This document shows positions 28,739-39,555 of a stretch of 64,000 nt of DNA, piece after piece. Position 1 is the stretch's first letter; every line of letters begins with the position of its first letter. The stretch comes from Nitrospirota bacterium (GTDB lineage Bacteria; Nitrospirota; Thermodesulfovibrionia; Thermodesulfovibrionales; Dissulfurispiraceae), in the NCBI GenBank assembly GCA_015233655.1, contig JADFXI010000001.1:34346-98345 (forward strand). The letters run 5' to 3'. The notes beneath the pieces were generated by a model that saw only the letters and a program-made list of their open reading frames with translations, was not told the DNA's origin and did not search any database. A program made the translations under genes and the position numbers.

Positions 28739-31700
28739 TCACCTATGCTCATCCCCAGGACAATATCTACTACCCAGTGGGGCATCAGGCTGAGACGGCA
28801 CCCCGTCTCTTCCTTTGACCACAAAACTGCTCATCTCATCTTCCCTCCCGGCACACGGTTTGGGAAAAAGCGCTCCCGTGTCAATATATGTTGCAGGCAA
28901 TACGGCAAGATTTCCGCTCAGGTCTACCAATGGCGCGCTGATCGTCACTATGCCTTGTAGTCCAAACTGCGATGAGGCACTCACTACACTGTCTGACGAG
29001 CGTATGAATACATTGCTTTTTAAATCTATGTTGCCCCCGTTGCCGATATTAGCGTTGGCTATGACTTTGCTGCCCTCAAGCACAACCTGCTCAGAATTTA
29101 TATCTATATTGCCTCCATTGCCGGTGCCTCCATGCACTGTGGCTGTGATGCTGCTATTTCTTATGTCCATCAACTGTGGATCTATGTTTATATTCCCACC
29201 ATCCGCATTTGCCGTTGCCGTAGTTATTGAGCTGTCTGTCATCTTTATAGTATTCCCAACTTTTATTGCTATGCTGCCGGCTACCCCTGTGCCTGTGCTT
29301 TCCGATGCTATTGAGGAATAGCTGTAAAGATTCATCTCCGCAGCATTAACTTCTATGTTACCTCCTGCTCCGCTACCTGATGTGGAGGTGCTTATCCTGC
29401 CGCCGTCAGAAAATAAAATACTGTTGGAAGCTGCCGTAATCGATCCGGCGTTTCCTCCACTCCACGTTTCACTAAATATCCCACTGTGATAAATTGTTCC
29501 ACCGCTATCATAATATCCTGTTATAGATATTGAATCGCCGGCTGTGATACTGATACTGCCGCCCCTGCCTCCGCTACCCTCTGCTGCGCTTGTGCTGATT
29601 TGTCCAAGACCGGAAATAGACAGTCTGGCAGCATCAATATTGATGTCCCCGGCATTGCCTTTGCCAAATGTATTGCTGAATATACCACTTGTAGAAAGAT
29701 TTCCACTGCTATCATAATATCCCGTTATAAATATTGAATCACTGGCCTTGATGCTGATACTTCCGGCATTCCCTCCGCTTCCCGTCCATGCGCTCGTACT
29801 GATCCAGCCAACATCAGAAATAGACAGTCTGGCGGCCTCAATACTGATATCACCGGCATTACCCTTGTCGAATGCATAGCTGAAAATGCCACTGTGATAA
29901 ACAGTTCCCACACCAGCATAATACCCTCCGATAGATATTGAATCACTGGCCTTGATGCTGATGTTTCCAGCATTTCCTCCGCTTCCCGCTACTGCGCTTG
30001 TACTGATCCAGCCAACATCAGAAATAGACAGCCTGGCGGTATCAATATTGATATCCCCGGAATTGCCTTTGCCAAACGTATTGCTGAATATACCACTTGT
30101 ATAAACGGTCCCACCGCTATCGTAATGGCCTGCGATAGATATTGAATCACTCGCTTTGATGCCGATGTTTCCAACATTCCCTGCGCTTCCCGTCCATGCG
30201 ATTGTGCTGATTGTTGCAAGGTCGGAAATAGATAGTTTGACAGTCTCGATACTGATGCTCCCGGTATCGCCCATGCCATTTGTTTCACTGAAAACACTGC
30301 TTCTATAAAGGGTCCCCCTGTTGTCATAATGCCCGGCTACGGATATTGAATCACTCGCTTTGATGCCGATGTTTCCGGCATTCCCTTCGCTGCCGGCTAA
30401 TGCACTTGAACTGATCCATCCGGCATCAGAAATAGACAGTCTGGCAGTGTCGATGATGATGCTCCCACCGTTGCCCTTGCCTGAATTTACGCTGATGACA
30501 CCACTTGCAAAAATATTTCCCCCGCTTTCATTATATCCTGAGATAGATATTGAATCACTTGCGTTGATGCTGATGTTTCCACCCTTTCCTTCTCCATACG
30601 TTATGCTGGTTATGACCGAACCATCTTTAATAATCAGTTTGTCTGCATCAATTGAAATAGAGCCGCCATCGCGTCCCTGTCCTGAACTGTATACGATACT
30701 ATTTATATTTCCCCCACCTGACATTTCAAGTTGTCCGATGTTTAGGCTCAGATCACCGCCCTTCCCAGAGCTATACGATGCAACGCCTATCATTCCGCTA
30801 TTGGCTGTAGTAAGTGACGGGGCTACTATCGAAATTGCTCCTGCATTGCCACTTCCCAACGAGTCTGCATATATCCCGCTTAAAAAATCCGATATTGATA
30901 TGGAATCTGTTGCATTGATTGTTGTATTCCCTCCTGCTCCCGAGCCGTATACTGAGTTGTTGATATAGCCCCCTTGGGCTATTTTAAGCCTTCCAAGATT
31001 TAATCTCAGACTGCCGCCCTTTCCGGCGCCAAAAGTTGAAGGGCTTATGTATCCTCCGTTTACTAAATTAAGCGTGTCCGTACTCATGACAATATCGGAT
31101 GCATTGCCGTCTGCATATGTTGACCCGGATATGCCGGCAAAATTGGAGATATCAATCTCACTATTTACATTAATGTCTATCCGTCCCCCGCCGCTTTTGC
31201 CGGTTACTTCTGAATTAACGCTAGAATTATCGAGCAAAAACTTGCCGCCTATGATATATATCGCACCACCACCGCTCGTATCAATCAAGGAATTGTTTGT
31301 TACGCTTATATTCCCGAATTTACTAAATGATGCAACATCCCATCCTGAATTTGATAATGTTGCCTCACCAGGCGATGCCGCAGATATCAACGTGATTTTC
31401 CCTGATGGGGCAGAAGCACCTGCCCAATTAAAAATCAGATTGCCGCCGACAAACGATAATGCACTGCCACTGCCGACCTGCAATGACACCCCATTTACAG
31501 TAATTCCATTAGGGGTATTGCTTATGAACCCGAATGCCGATGGCGCTGCCGTTGTAAGCAGACTGTTGGAAGGTGTTGTTGCATCAAATCTGCCGCCATC
31601 TGATAACTTAATGTAATCCGCAGTAGTTGCATGAAACGATCCGCTGACATCAAGCTTCGCATTGGCCCCAAACACAATGCCTGCAGGATTGATAAAATAT

Positions 31701-32047
31701 AAATTTGCTCCGTTTATCGCAGAGCTTATTGTGCCGTCTATGCTTGATGACTGACCCCCAGTAACCCTCGATATGATATTCTGTATACTCGGAGGACCCG
31801 AAAAAGATGCGCTTTCCGCAGATGTTATGCTGAATGTCCCAAAGCTGTGAAATAAATTGTTCCCGGTTTGTTGTCCAACTGAGGCTGGAATTGAATAATT
31901 CGGCCCTGTCAGCGCACCTTTTGTGCCAAAACTGCCGTCAAGGGTAATACCTGCAAAGCCGTTTGTCACGCTCAGAAAAAACAGGCATGATATTACAGCA
32001 AACATTATGAACTGATTGCTGAGAAAACTGTGATGTCCTCTCAGCAT
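28739..32047 (-). CDS. Two-partner-secretion (TpsA) filamentous-haemagglutinin-like exoprotein
   Basis: N-terminal TPS domain GITLDGSFGTKGALTGPNYSIPASVGQQTGNNLFHSFGTFSITSAESASFSGPPSIQNIISRVTGGQSSSIDGTI...ANLYFINPAGIVFGANAKLDVSGSF; beta-helical repeats; Cys-containing C-terminus. Confidence 0.93.
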   Translation of the reverse strand: MLRGHHSFLSNQFIMFAVISCLFFLSVTNGFAGITLDGSFGTKGALTGPNYSIPASVGQQTGNNLFHSFGTFSITSAESASFSGPPSIQNIISRVTGGQSSSIDGTISSAINGANLYFINPAGIVFGANAKLDVSGSFHATTADYIKLSDGGRFDATTPSNSLLTTAAPSAFGFISNTPNGITVNGVSLQVGSGSALSFVGGNLIFNWAGASAPSGKITLISAASPGEATLSNSGWDVASFSKFGNISVTNNSLIDTSGGGAIYIIGGKFLLDNSSVNSEVTGKSGGGRIDINVNSEIDISNFAGISGSTYADGNASDIVMSTDTLNLVNGGYISPSTFGAGKGGSLRLNLGRLKIAQGGYINNSVYGSGAGGNTTINATDSISISDFLSGIYADSLGSGNAGAISIVAPSLTTANSGMIGVASYSSGKGGDLSLNIGQLEMSGGGNINSIVYSSGQGRDGGSISIDADKLIIKDGSVITSITYGEGKGGNISINASDSISISGYNESGGNIFASGVISVNSGKGNGGSIIIDTARLSISDAGWISSSALAGSEGNAGNIGIKASDSISVAGHYDNRGTLYRSSVFSETNGMGDTGSISIETVKLSISDLATISTIAWTGSAGNVGNIGIKASDSISIAGHYDSGGTVYTSGIFSNTFGKGNSGDINIDTARLSISDVGWISTSAVAGSGGNAGNISIKASDSISIGGYYAGVGTVYHSGIFSYAFDKGNAGDISIEAARLSISDVGWISTSAWTGSGGNAGSISIKASDSIFITGYYDSSGNLSTSGIFSNTFGKGNAGDINIDAARLSISGLGQISTSAAEGSGGRGGSISITAGDSISITGYYDSGGTIYHSGIFSETWSGGNAGSITAASNSILFSDGGRISTSTSGSGAGGNIEVNAAEMNLYSYSSIASESTGTGVAGSIAIKVGNTIKMTDSSITTATANADGGNINIDPQLMDIRNSSITATVHGGTGNGGNIDINSEQVVLEGSKVIANANIGNGGNIDLKSNVFIRSSDSVVSASSQFGLQGIVTISAPLVDLSGNLAVLPATYIDTGALFPKPCAGREDEMSSFVVKGRDGVPSQPDAPLGSRYCPGDEHR
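29520..30560 (-). repeat. About 204-bp (68-aa) tandem coding repeats within the TpsA-like gene
   Basis: 'GATAGATATTGAATCACT'-type block recurs near 29525, 29729, 29933, 30137, 30341 and 30545 (spacing about 204 nt); protein unit GNAGNIGIKASDSISIAGHYDSGGTVYTSGIFSNTFGKGNSGDINIDTARLSISDVGWISTSA.. Confidence 0.85.
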
Positions 32048-32068
32048 ATCAGTTGGTATCAGAAATAA

Positions 32069-32485
32069 TTATTGACACGGCCCTATTCTCTTGCCCTGCA
32101 TCTTGCTCTTCATGGTGCGCATCTTATCCCCTTTTCCGTTCACGGTCGTCTCGGTGACGCCGCTGAAAGTCGCACCTGAATACGTTATGGTACCTTTGCT
32201 GACAGCTTCAGGGCAGGTGACAGTCCACGTCACCGTATTGCCATTGGTTTTCATGTCCGACATTTTGCAATCTGTTTTGTTCTGCTGCTGGTCCGGCACG
32301 GCATTCTTCTGATTAAGACAAGACGTATGCTTCATAGGCTTCATCATGCCCTCCGGCAGCCCCTCCATTTCGACCGTTGTTGTAAACTCCCAAAGCCCGT
32401 CCTGAAAATTCGGTGCGGCAGACGCAACGGCAAACCAAAACACCCCAATAGTGAAAACAAGAATAGAACCGGCAAGTTTTTTCAT
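32069..32485 (-). CDS. DUF3617-like secreted protein
   Basis: MKKLAGSILVFTIGVFWFAVASAAPNFQDGLWEFTTTVEMEGLPEGMMKPMKHTSCLNQKN...VTWTVTCPEAVSKGTITYSGATFSGVTETTV. Confidence 0.8.
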   Translation of the reverse strand: MKKLAGSILVFTIGVFWFAVASAAPNFQDGLWEFTTTVEMEGLPEGMMKPMKHTSCLNQKNAVPDQQQNKTDCKMSDMKTNGNTVTWTVTCPEAVSKGTITYSGATFSGVTETTVNGKGDKMRTMKSKMQGKRIGPCQ

Positions 32486-32549
32486 AGTCGACACTCCTTT
32501 TGCAGAATTTTTTTCTCGCTGCGTAAAATAATCATTGCGGAAGATAAAG

Positions 32550-32999
32550 TCAAGATGTCCGCTTCTCCGCCTCATTTCTCTGGTGCACGACCGCATAATA
32601 AACGACTATATATCCTATAACAGCCGATATGACCCCCACGACCGTCGAGCCGCAGACAAAGGGCCACAGAAGAAAACTCAATTCATTCAACAGATATGAA
32701 ATACTAATGTGATGCCATTGCAGCGGAGGAATAATATCTTCTACTCCCAGCAGCTTTGTGCCGAACCACGTCGAAAAGGTATAGATGGGCACCATGGTCC
32801 AGGGGTTTGTAACGAACACGCCTACAACAGTAACAAACCTGTTCATCCTGAACAGCGACGCCGCGCCGATGCCCAGAACGGTATGAAACCCCAGCAGCGG
32901 AGACATGCCGATGAAAACACCCAGTGCAAAAGACAGCGCTATCTTCCTTGGAGAATCCTTGGTGCTTATGACTTCTCTGAGCTTGTCACGCAGGGCCAA
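32550..32999 (-). CDS. DUF2062 domain membrane protein
   Basis: KDSPRKIALSFALGVFIGMSPLLGFHTVLGIGAASLFRMNRFVTVVGVFVTNPWTMVPIYTFSTWFGTKLLG. Confidence 0.88.
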   Translation of the reverse strand: MALRDKLREVISTKDSPRKIALSFALGVFIGMSPLLGFHTVLGIGAASLFRMNRFVTVVGVFVTNPWTMVPIYTFSTWFGTKLLGVEDIIPPLQWHHISISYLLNELSFLLWPFVCGSTVVGVISAVIGYIVVYYAVVHQRNEAEKRTS

Positions 33000-34047
33000 A
33001 ATGCTGGTATCCTTCTGCTTTCAAGGCAGCTTTTCTGCCCGATTTGTCAATGGTAATCCTCTCTTTTTCGGTTATCTCCCCGATACACGCATGACCGACA
33101 TCAAGTCTCTCAGCAACGTCCGGAGGCATCGTAAACAAAAGCTCATAGTCTTCGCCGCCGGACACGGCCAATTCAAGAGAAGACAGACCGATGCGGTCAG
33201 AAGCAAATTTCATACTGTCGGACATAGGGACCTTGTCGAGATACACCTTTGCCCCGGTGCCGCTTTCGTCACATATTCTGCACAAATCCATGAACAAGCC
33301 GTCACTTACATCTATCATTGAAGTTATATGAGGCAGCAAATCTCGCACATCCCGGGCCGCAGGCATCAAGTGCCTTGCGAGCAGGGGCTTTACTCTGTTG
33401 CCGTCGATTTTGGAAAATCCGCTCCCGTCAGTCAGTATCAGGTCCGGCAAGGGTACCTCATAATCCAGCCATTTTTTCACGGCCTCTCTTGATTCCGGGG
33501 CCATCCGTTTAAGCAACTCAAGACCGCAAGCCGCATCACCCGTTACGTATGTCACGTAGACTCCGTCACCGGCAGAAGCGCCGCTCCGCAAAACAGGCTT
33601 GCCGGTATTGCCGATTACCGTTGCTGAAAAAACCATATCATTCCTGGCTGAGGACAAATCACCTCCGATAAGGGCCATGCCGTATTGCTGCAAAGCGCGC
33701 GCAACTCCATCGCAAAATTTCGTGAAGAAAATCTCGTCTGTGTCGCCCTTCATAGACATGGTAAGAAAAAGAAAGGAGGACCTGCCCCCCATTGCCGCTA
33801 TGTCGCTGACATTGACCGAGACAAGCTTGAAACCCAGATGAAAAGGGGAGGTATAGCTTAAATCAAAATCAACGCCCTCATGCATCATATCCGTGGTAAC
33901 TAGCATTGTTTCGAGGGGCGGTGTGAATGCCGCGGCATCATCTCCGATGCCTACGATGATGCCGCGGTCCCTCTTCTGAGACGGATCGCTAAACCTTCTT
34001 CTTATTTCCTCGAGAAGCCTTAACTCTCCTATCATGCCGAGTTGCAT
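32986..34047 (-). CDS. thiL: Thiamine-phosphate kinase
   Basis: [58 protein letters not shown]...[12 protein letters not shown]...[13 protein letters not shown]. Confidence 0.95.
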   Translation of the reverse strand: MQLGMIGELRLLEEIRRRFSDPSQKRDRGIIVGIGDDAAAFTPPLETMLVTTDMMHEGVDFDLSYTSPFHLGFKLVSVNVSDIAAMGGRSSFLFLTMSMKGDTDEIFFTKFCDGVARALQQYGMALIGGDLSSARNDMVFSATVIGNTGKPVLRSGASAGDGVYVTYVTGDAACGLELLKRMAPESREAVKKWLDYEVPLPDLILTDGSGFSKIDGNRVKPLLARHLMPAARDVRDLLPHITSMIDVSDGLFMDLCRICDESGTGAKVYLDKVPMSDSMKFASDRIGLSSLELAVSGGEDYELLFTMPPDVAERLDVGHACIGEITEKERITIDKSGRKAALKAEGYQHFGPA

Positions 34048-36508
34048 TAGTAACCTTCGAACGCTTCGCGACAGGAAGCGTCTTTACCTTTTTTATTTTT
34101 TTAGCGGCATGGCCGGCCGAGGTCCTGCTTTTCTGCGCGGCCCCCTTCGTGCCTGCCTTGCTGCCCAGGGCTATCTTTAAAACATCGTCCATAGTTTCCG
34201 CAATCTCAAAGGTCATGCCCTCTTTAACATATTTTGGAAGATCATCGAGGTCCTTCTTGTTTCTATGTGGAATTATTACAGTCTTTATGCCCATCCTCTT
34301 TGCTGCCAGGGCCTTTTCCTTGAGTCCGCCAATAGGAAGGACCCTGCCCCTCAGAGTCACTTCACCGGTCATGGCGACATCCTTGCGCACAGGCCTTCCG
34401 GTCAATGCAGAAGCAATGGAGGTTGCCATGGTAATGCCGGCAGACGGCCCATCCTTAGGAATGGCACCCGCCGGCACATGAATGTGCATATCTATACCTG
34501 AGAATGAATCCTCATTCAGCCCCAGGACGACGGCGCGAGACTTGATATAGCTTAGAGCGGCCTGGGCCGATTCCTTCATGACATCTCCGAGTTGACCGGT
34601 GAGAGTAAGATTGCCCTTGCCCTTCATCATTGTCGCCTCGACATATATAACGTCGCCGCCGGCCTCTGTCCAGGCCAGCCCGGTTGCGACACCAACTTCA
34701 CTCACCTTCATCTCTTCTTCAGGAAGATATTTCGGCACTCCGAGATATTTATGAATGTTCTTGGCCGAAACATCAAAGTTATCCTCTTTGCCCTCGGCAA
34801 CCCGCTTGGCCACCTTCCGGCATAAATTGGCAATTTCACGCTCAAGATTCCTGACGCCTGCTTCACGCGTATAGTGCGATATTATCTGCCGGACGGCAGA
34901 CTCTTTTATCTGCAGTATCTTTGTGTTGATCCCATGCTCGTCAAGCTGCTTGGGGATCAGATATTTCTTTGCTATCTGCAGTTTTTCTTCCTCGGTGTAT
35001 CCCGACAGATACAGTATTTCCATCCTGTCTCTGAGGGGCCCCGGTATAGTGTCTGTAAGATTGCCGGTAGTAATAAACATAACATTGGACAGGTCAAACG
35101 GGACCGCCAGATAATGGTCGGCAAAAGAATTGTTCTGCTCCGGATCCAGCACTTCAAGGAGTGCTGACGACGGGTCGCCCCTGAAGTCAGAACCGATTTT
35201 ATCAATTTCATCAAGCATGAATACAGGGTTGTTTGTGCCGGCCTGTTTTATGCCCTGAATTATACGGCCCGGAAGCGCTCCGACATAGGTCCGTCTGTGC
35301 CCTCTTATTTCAGCTTCGTCACGGACCCCGCCGAGAGAGACCCTGACAAACTCCCTTCCGAGTGCACGGGAAATCGAGCGCCCAAGCGATGTTTTGCCGA
35401 CGCCGGGGGGGCCGATAAAACATAGTATCGGTCCCTTCATTTTCTCTTTCAGTTTCCGCACGCTCAGGTATTCGAGGATCCTTTCTTTGACCTTCTCAAG
35501 ATCATAATGGTCATCATTCAGGACTTTTTCAGCCTTGCGAATGTCCAGTTGGTCTTTTGTGCTCTTTGACCACGGGATTTCGGTAAGCCATTCAAGGTAG
35601 GTCCTGATAGTGCCTGCCTCGGCGCTGTCGGGATGCATTTTTTCGATGCGCCTGAGTTGTTTATCGGCTTCCTTCATGACCTTTTCGGGCATTTTGGCTT
35701 CATCTATTTTTTTTCTGAATTCCCTTACCTCTTCGGCGCGCTCATCGATGTCGCCGAGTTCGCGCTGTATTGCCTTCAACTGTTCCCTGAGAAAATACTC
35801 CCTCTGTGTCTTGTCTATTTCGCCGCGGGCTTCTGTCTGGATCTTCTGCTGAATGGTAAGGAGCTGGATCTCCCTGCCGAGTATTTCACCTACCCTCGTC
35901 AGACGCCCGACCGGGTCCGCCATTTCGAGTATCTCCTGCGCCTGATCGGTCTTCAGCCCCAGGTTCGCGGTAATAAGGTCCGCCAACCTTCCAGGGTCTT
36001 CTATATTTTCGATGACGACCATAACATCAGGCAAAACCGTTTTGCCTAGTCCTACGACCTTATCCATCTGTTCCTTGACGCTGCGAATAAGCGCCTCGTT
36101 CTCAATAGTCGCCTCAGCAGGCTTTTCTTCCGTGACCTTCAGTATGCCGGCCACAAAAAACGGGTCCTGCTGAATAAATCCGCTCACCCTCGCCTTGCTT
36201 AATCCCTGGACAAGGACTTTGACGCGGCCATCAGGAAGTTTGAGCATCCTCATTATCATGCAAACAGTGCCCATCAAATACAGGTCATCCGTTGTGGGGT
36301 TTTCCACGTTCAGGTCCCTCTGGGCCAGAAGAAGCACCATCCTGTTGGTATTGAGCGCGTGATCGATAGCTTTTATGGATATGTCCCTGCCGACAAACAG
36401 GGGTAGAATCATATACGGGAAAATCACTATGTCTCTCACCGGAAGCACCGGCAGCGTATCGGGTATTTCGACTTCCTTTGTCTCTTCTTTATTGTTAACT
36501 TCAGCCAT
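33989..36508 (-). CDS. lon: ATP-dependent protease Lon with basic C-terminal tail
   Basis: [60 protein letters not shown]...[43 protein letters not shown]; tail [47 protein letters not shown]. Confidence 0.96.
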   Translation of the reverse strand: MAEVNNKEETKEVEIPDTLPVLPVRDIVIFPYMILPLFVGRDISIKAIDHALNTNRMVLLLAQRDLNVENPTTDDLYLMGTVCMIMRMLKLPDGRVKVLVQGLSKARVSGFIQQDPFFVAGILKVTEEKPAEATIENEALIRSVKEQMDKVVGLGKTVLPDVMVVIENIEDPGRLADLITANLGLKTDQAQEILEMADPVGRLTRVGEILGREIQLLTIQQKIQTEARGEIDKTQREYFLREQLKAIQRELGDIDERAEEVREFRKKIDEAKMPEKVMKEADKQLRRIEKMHPDSAEAGTIRTYLEWLTEIPWSKSTKDQLDIRKAEKVLNDDHYDLEKVKERILEYLSVRKLKEKMKGPILCFIGPPGVGKTSLGRSISRALGREFVRVSLGGVRDEAEIRGHRRTYVGALPGRIIQGIKQAGTNNPVFMLDEIDKIGSDFRGDPSSALLEVLDPEQNNSFADHYLAVPFDLSNVMFITTGNLTDTIPGPLRDRMEILYLSGYTEEEKLQIAKKYLIPKQLDEHGINTKILQIKESAVRQIISHYTREAGVRNLEREIANLCRKVAKRVAEGKEDNFDVSAKNIHKYLGVPKYLPEEEMKVSEVGVATGLAWTEAGGDVIYVEATMMKGKGNLTLTGQLGDVMKESAQAALSYIKSRAVVLGLNEDSFSGIDMHIHVPAGAIPKDGPSAGITMATSIASALTGRPVRKDVAMTGEVTLRGRVLPIGGLKEKALAAKRMGIKTVIIPHRNKKDLDDLPKYVKEGMTFEIAETMDDVLKIALGSKAGTKGAAQKSRTSAGHAAKKIKKVKTLPVAKRSKVTNATRHDRRVKASRGNKKKV

Positions 36509-36622
36509 ATTCGGTTCCTCCATGCCTTTTCAGCACCCCCAGGTTCTAAGTATGTGAGAAAATGGTTGAACAAGCATATGCCGCCGCAAATCCATTAATT
36601 CGTTTACCGACCTGCTGATTTT

Positions 36623-37000
36623 TTATTCTGCAACCCTTTTAACGGCAATCGCTATGGACTTTATCTCCCGCTTTGGGAACCTGACGCTTATCACGCCGCG
36701 TGCATAGGATGCTTCTCCCTCATCAACATTCACAGGATGTGGAAACTTAATCATGCGCCTGAACCTTCTCAGGCCACGTTCCATGCATATGTATCGCAGG
36801 CCGGCTTCGCCGCCGGCATCCTTTCTTACGCCTTCAATTACCAGCATATCTCCCCATACTATTATGGATACATCATCAGGCTCAATGCCAGGCAGATCAA
36901 TTTCAAATACAAGTTCGCCGACTGTTTCATAAAGATCTATAAGCGGCAACACGGACGATTCCGTGTGATATAAGCATATCCCTTTATGCACACTTTTCAT
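36623..37000 (-). CDS. Hsp20/alpha-crystallin family small heat shock protein
   Basis: PLIDLYETVGELVFEIDLPGIEPDDVSIIVWGDMLVIEGVRKD...CMERGLRRFRRMIKFPHPVNVDEGEASYARGVISVRFPK. Confidence 0.9.
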   Translation of the reverse strand: MKSVHKGICLYHTESSVLPLIDLYETVGELVFEIDLPGIEPDDVSIIVWGDMLVIEGVRKDAGGEAGLRYICMERGLRRFRRMIKFPHPVNVDEGEASYARGVISVRFPKREIKSIAIAVKRVAE

Positions 37001-37001
37001 G

Positions 37002-37868
37002 CTAAGACTTCAATTTTTGGACCAGATAGTCCTTAAAAAGCCCGCCAAATTCCTCGTTTCTAAGCGCAAAATCGACTGTTGCCTTCAAATATCCCAGCTT
37101 GTCGCCTGCGTCATACCTGTTGCCTTTTGTCAGATAACCGTAAATTACGCGTCTGTTCAGAAGCTCTCTCAGCGCATCCGTAAGCTGTATCTCTCCGCCG
37201 GCGCCAGGTTTTTGTTTTTCAAGAACATCAAAAATATCCGGCGTAAGTATGTATCTGCCGATTATCGCCAGATTGGACGGGGCGCTTCCCGGCTTAGGTT
37301 TCTCTACAAGGTCCTTGATCCTGAACACTTCACCGTCAAGGGTCCCGTCAACAATGCCGTATCTGGATACCTCAGTTTTGGGCACCTCTTCAAGCGCCAC
37401 TATCGGGCATTTCAGCTCATCATAAACCCGTATCATGTCCCGGAGCACGGGATAATCCGGATCTATAACGTCATCGCTTAGTATAACAACAAAAGGCTCG
37501 TCTTTGACAAAGGGTTTGGCGCAAAGAATGGCATGCCCCAGGCCCAGAGCCACACGCTGACGAATATAAGCAAAATTTATGTGGCTGAGCTTGTTGATCT
37601 CCTCCAGCAGTTTTTTCTTGCCCGAACTCCGGAGTTTCTCTTCAAGTTCATAAGCGGAGTCGAAATGGTCCTCAATTGCGCGTTTATATTTACCCGTAAT
37701 GACAACGAACTCTTCTATGCCGCAGGAAATTGCCTCTTCAACAGCATACTGGATCAAAGGCTTGTCGATTATCGGCATCATTTCTTTAGGCGAGGCCTTT
37801 GTGGCCGGTAAAAAACGCGTGCCGAGCCCTGCGGCAGGCAATATGGCCTTTGTAATGCTTCGTTTCAT
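37002..37868 (-). CDS. galU: UTP--glucose-1-phosphate uridylyltransferase
   Basis: ITKAILPAAGLGTRFLPATKASPKEMMPIIDKPLIQYAVEEAISCGIEEFVVITGKYKRAIEDHFD. Confidence 0.96.
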   Translation of the reverse strand: MKRSITKAILPAAGLGTRFLPATKASPKEMMPIIDKPLIQYAVEEAISCGIEEFVVITGKYKRAIEDHFDSAYELEEKLRSSGKKKLLEEINKLSHINFAYIRQRVALGLGHAILCAKPFVKDEPFVVILSDDVIDPDYPVLRDMIRVYDELKCPIVALEEVPKTEVSRYGIVDGTLDGEVFRIKDLVEKPKPGSAPSNLAIIGRYILTPDIFDVLEKQKPGAGGEIQLTDALRELLNRRVIYGYLTKGNRYDAGDKLGYLKATVDFALRNEEFGGLFKDYLVQKLKS

Positions 37869-37919
37869 CGAATCACTCTCCCCAAAGTCAAAAAGCAGCC
37901 GTAATGCTTGTGGTCGTAG

Positions 37920-38004
37920 TGCCGGAGACGGGACTTGAACCCGTACAAAGCTAGGCTTCGAGGGATTTTAAGTCCCTTGCGTCTGCCAATTCCGCCACTC
38001 CGGC
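37920..38004 (-). tRNA. tRNA-Leu(TAA)
   Basis: Reverse strand GCCGGAGTGGCGGAATTGGCAGACGCAAGGGACTTAAAATCCCTCGAAGCCTAGCTTTGTACGGGTTCAAGTCCCGTCTCCGGCA; anticodon TAA, acceptor GCCGGAG/CTCCGGC, long variable arm. Confidence 0.95.
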
Positions 38005-38090
38005 GTATATCGTATAATATATGATCAAGAACAAGAACAAAAAAAATATGTTACTTTAATAAGATACTAAAAAAGAGAGGAAAGTGCAAC

Positions 38091-39476
38091 TTGATAGACG
38101 AAAATCTGCTTTATGAACTACTGAAAAAAACCCTGTCGCGAGGAGGAGAATACGCCGACATTTATGTGGAGCACAGAGAATCCACTTCGATACAGCTTGA
38201 AGACAACAGGATCGAAAAAGTAGTTACCGGTTCCTTCTCGGGCATAGGCATACGCCTTATATATAAGGAGAAGACCGCATATGCCTACAGCAATGATTTT
38301 TCCAAAAACATACTTTTGGATCTGGCCATGACAGTCAGCAATGCCGCCGCAGGCGCTGAACGCGACATAACTATCGATATGAAGCAGCAGCGTCCGCGGA
38401 TGGTTTCTCTTGTCAAAATACCGCCCTCTTCGGTTCCACTCGATAAGAAAATTGCCATGGTCCAGCTTGGGAACAAAGCCGCACGGTCTGTCGACAGCAG
38501 GATAAGGCAGGCCAAGATAGTATATGGGGAATCTCTTCAAAGGGTAAAAATCGCGTCTTCCGACGGCATGCTTGCAGAGGATGACCGCACATACACGATG
38601 GGAATGGCCCAGGTAATAGCATCGGACGGGGTATCCTTGCAGACAGGCCACGAGACAGCCGGGGGGCTTGCCGGCCACGAAATCTTCGAGACTGATCCGA
38701 TTGAAGCGATAGCTGAAACCGCGGCGCGAAGAGCACTGATGCTGCTCGGTGCCAGAAAAGCCGTGGGAGGCAGAATGCCCGTCATTATATCAGCGTCCGC
38801 GGGTGGGACCATGATTCACGAGGCGATAGGACACGGTCTTGAGGCAGACCTGGCGCGGCAGGGATTGTCGGTTTATTCCGGGAAGCTCGGTTCTCAAGTC
38901 GCCTCCAAACACATTACCGTTATCGACGATGCAACGATTCAGGGGAAAAGGGGGTCATTCTCAGTTGACGACGAGGGAGTCGCGTCGCAAAAAAACATAT
39001 TGGTCAACGAAGGAGTTCTTGTAAGCTATCTGTACGACAAATACAATGCCTTCATCGATAAATCCGCTTCCACCGGAAATGGAAGAAGAGAATCATACGA
39101 GCACAAGCCTATACCCCGTATGAGCAATACGATCATCGCTCCTGGGACTCTCTATCCGCAGGATGTTCTGAGTTCGGTCCCTAAGGGCCTGCTCGTAAAG
39201 AAAATGGGTGGGGGACAGGTTAATACAGTAACAGGAGATTTTGTATTTGAAGTTCAGGAAGGATATCTCATCGAAAACGGCAAACCGGCTGATCCGGTCC
39301 GAGGAGCTACGCTTGTCGGAAATGGACCGGCGGTATTAATGTCCATAGACATGGTCGGCTCTGACCTGGGGTTCTCCATCGGTACCTGCGGCAAAGACGG
39401 TCAGGGGGTACCGGTATCAGATGCCATGCCGACATTGAGAATCCCTGAAATGGTAGTAGGCGGAGAGGTCGCCTAG
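38091..39476 (+). CDS. tldD: Metalloprotease TldD
   Basis: MIHEAIGHGLEADLARQGLSVYSGKLGSQVASKHITVIDDATIQGKRGSFSVDDEG; HEAIGH motif; TTG start. Confidence 0.95.
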   Translation: MIDENLLYELLKKTLSRGGEYADIYVEHRESTSIQLEDNRIEKVVTGSFSGIGIRLIYKEKTAYAYSNDFSKNILLDLAMTVSNAAAGAERDITIDMKQQRPRMVSLVKIPPSSVPLDKKIAMVQLGNKAARSVDSRIRQAKIVYGESLQRVKIASSDGMLAEDDRTYTMGMAQVIASDGVSLQTGHETAGGLAGHEIFETDPIEAIAETAARRALMLLGARKAVGGRMPVIISASAGGTMIHEAIGHGLEADLARQGLSVYSGKLGSQVASKHITVIDDATIQGKRGSFSVDDEGVASQKNILVNEGVLVSYLYDKYNAFIDKSASTGNGRRESYEHKPIPRMSNTIIAPGTLYPQDVLSSVPKGLLVKKMGGGQVNTVTGDFVFEVQEGYLIENGKPADPVRGATLVGNGPAVLMSIDMVGSDLGFSIGTCGKDGQGVPVSDAMPTLRIPEMVVGGEVA

Positions 39477-39555
39477 TGTGTCAAACACAACACAACATCG
39501 ATTTTTTTCAACATTTTTATTAAGTCATAATATTGTTTTATAAGACTTTTATTCG

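Noticed and set aside
29520-30560. Regular 204-bp repeats considered as CRISPR or satellite DNA
   Set aside because: Repeats are in frame in a long protein with a 68-aa unit and no short-repeat/spacer structure; they are coding repeats.
30360-31616. Long plus-strand ORFs (202 and 189 aa) opposite the TpsA-like gene
   Set aside because: Antisense shadow of repetitive beta-helix coding sequence, Pro/Leu-rich with no recognisable motif.
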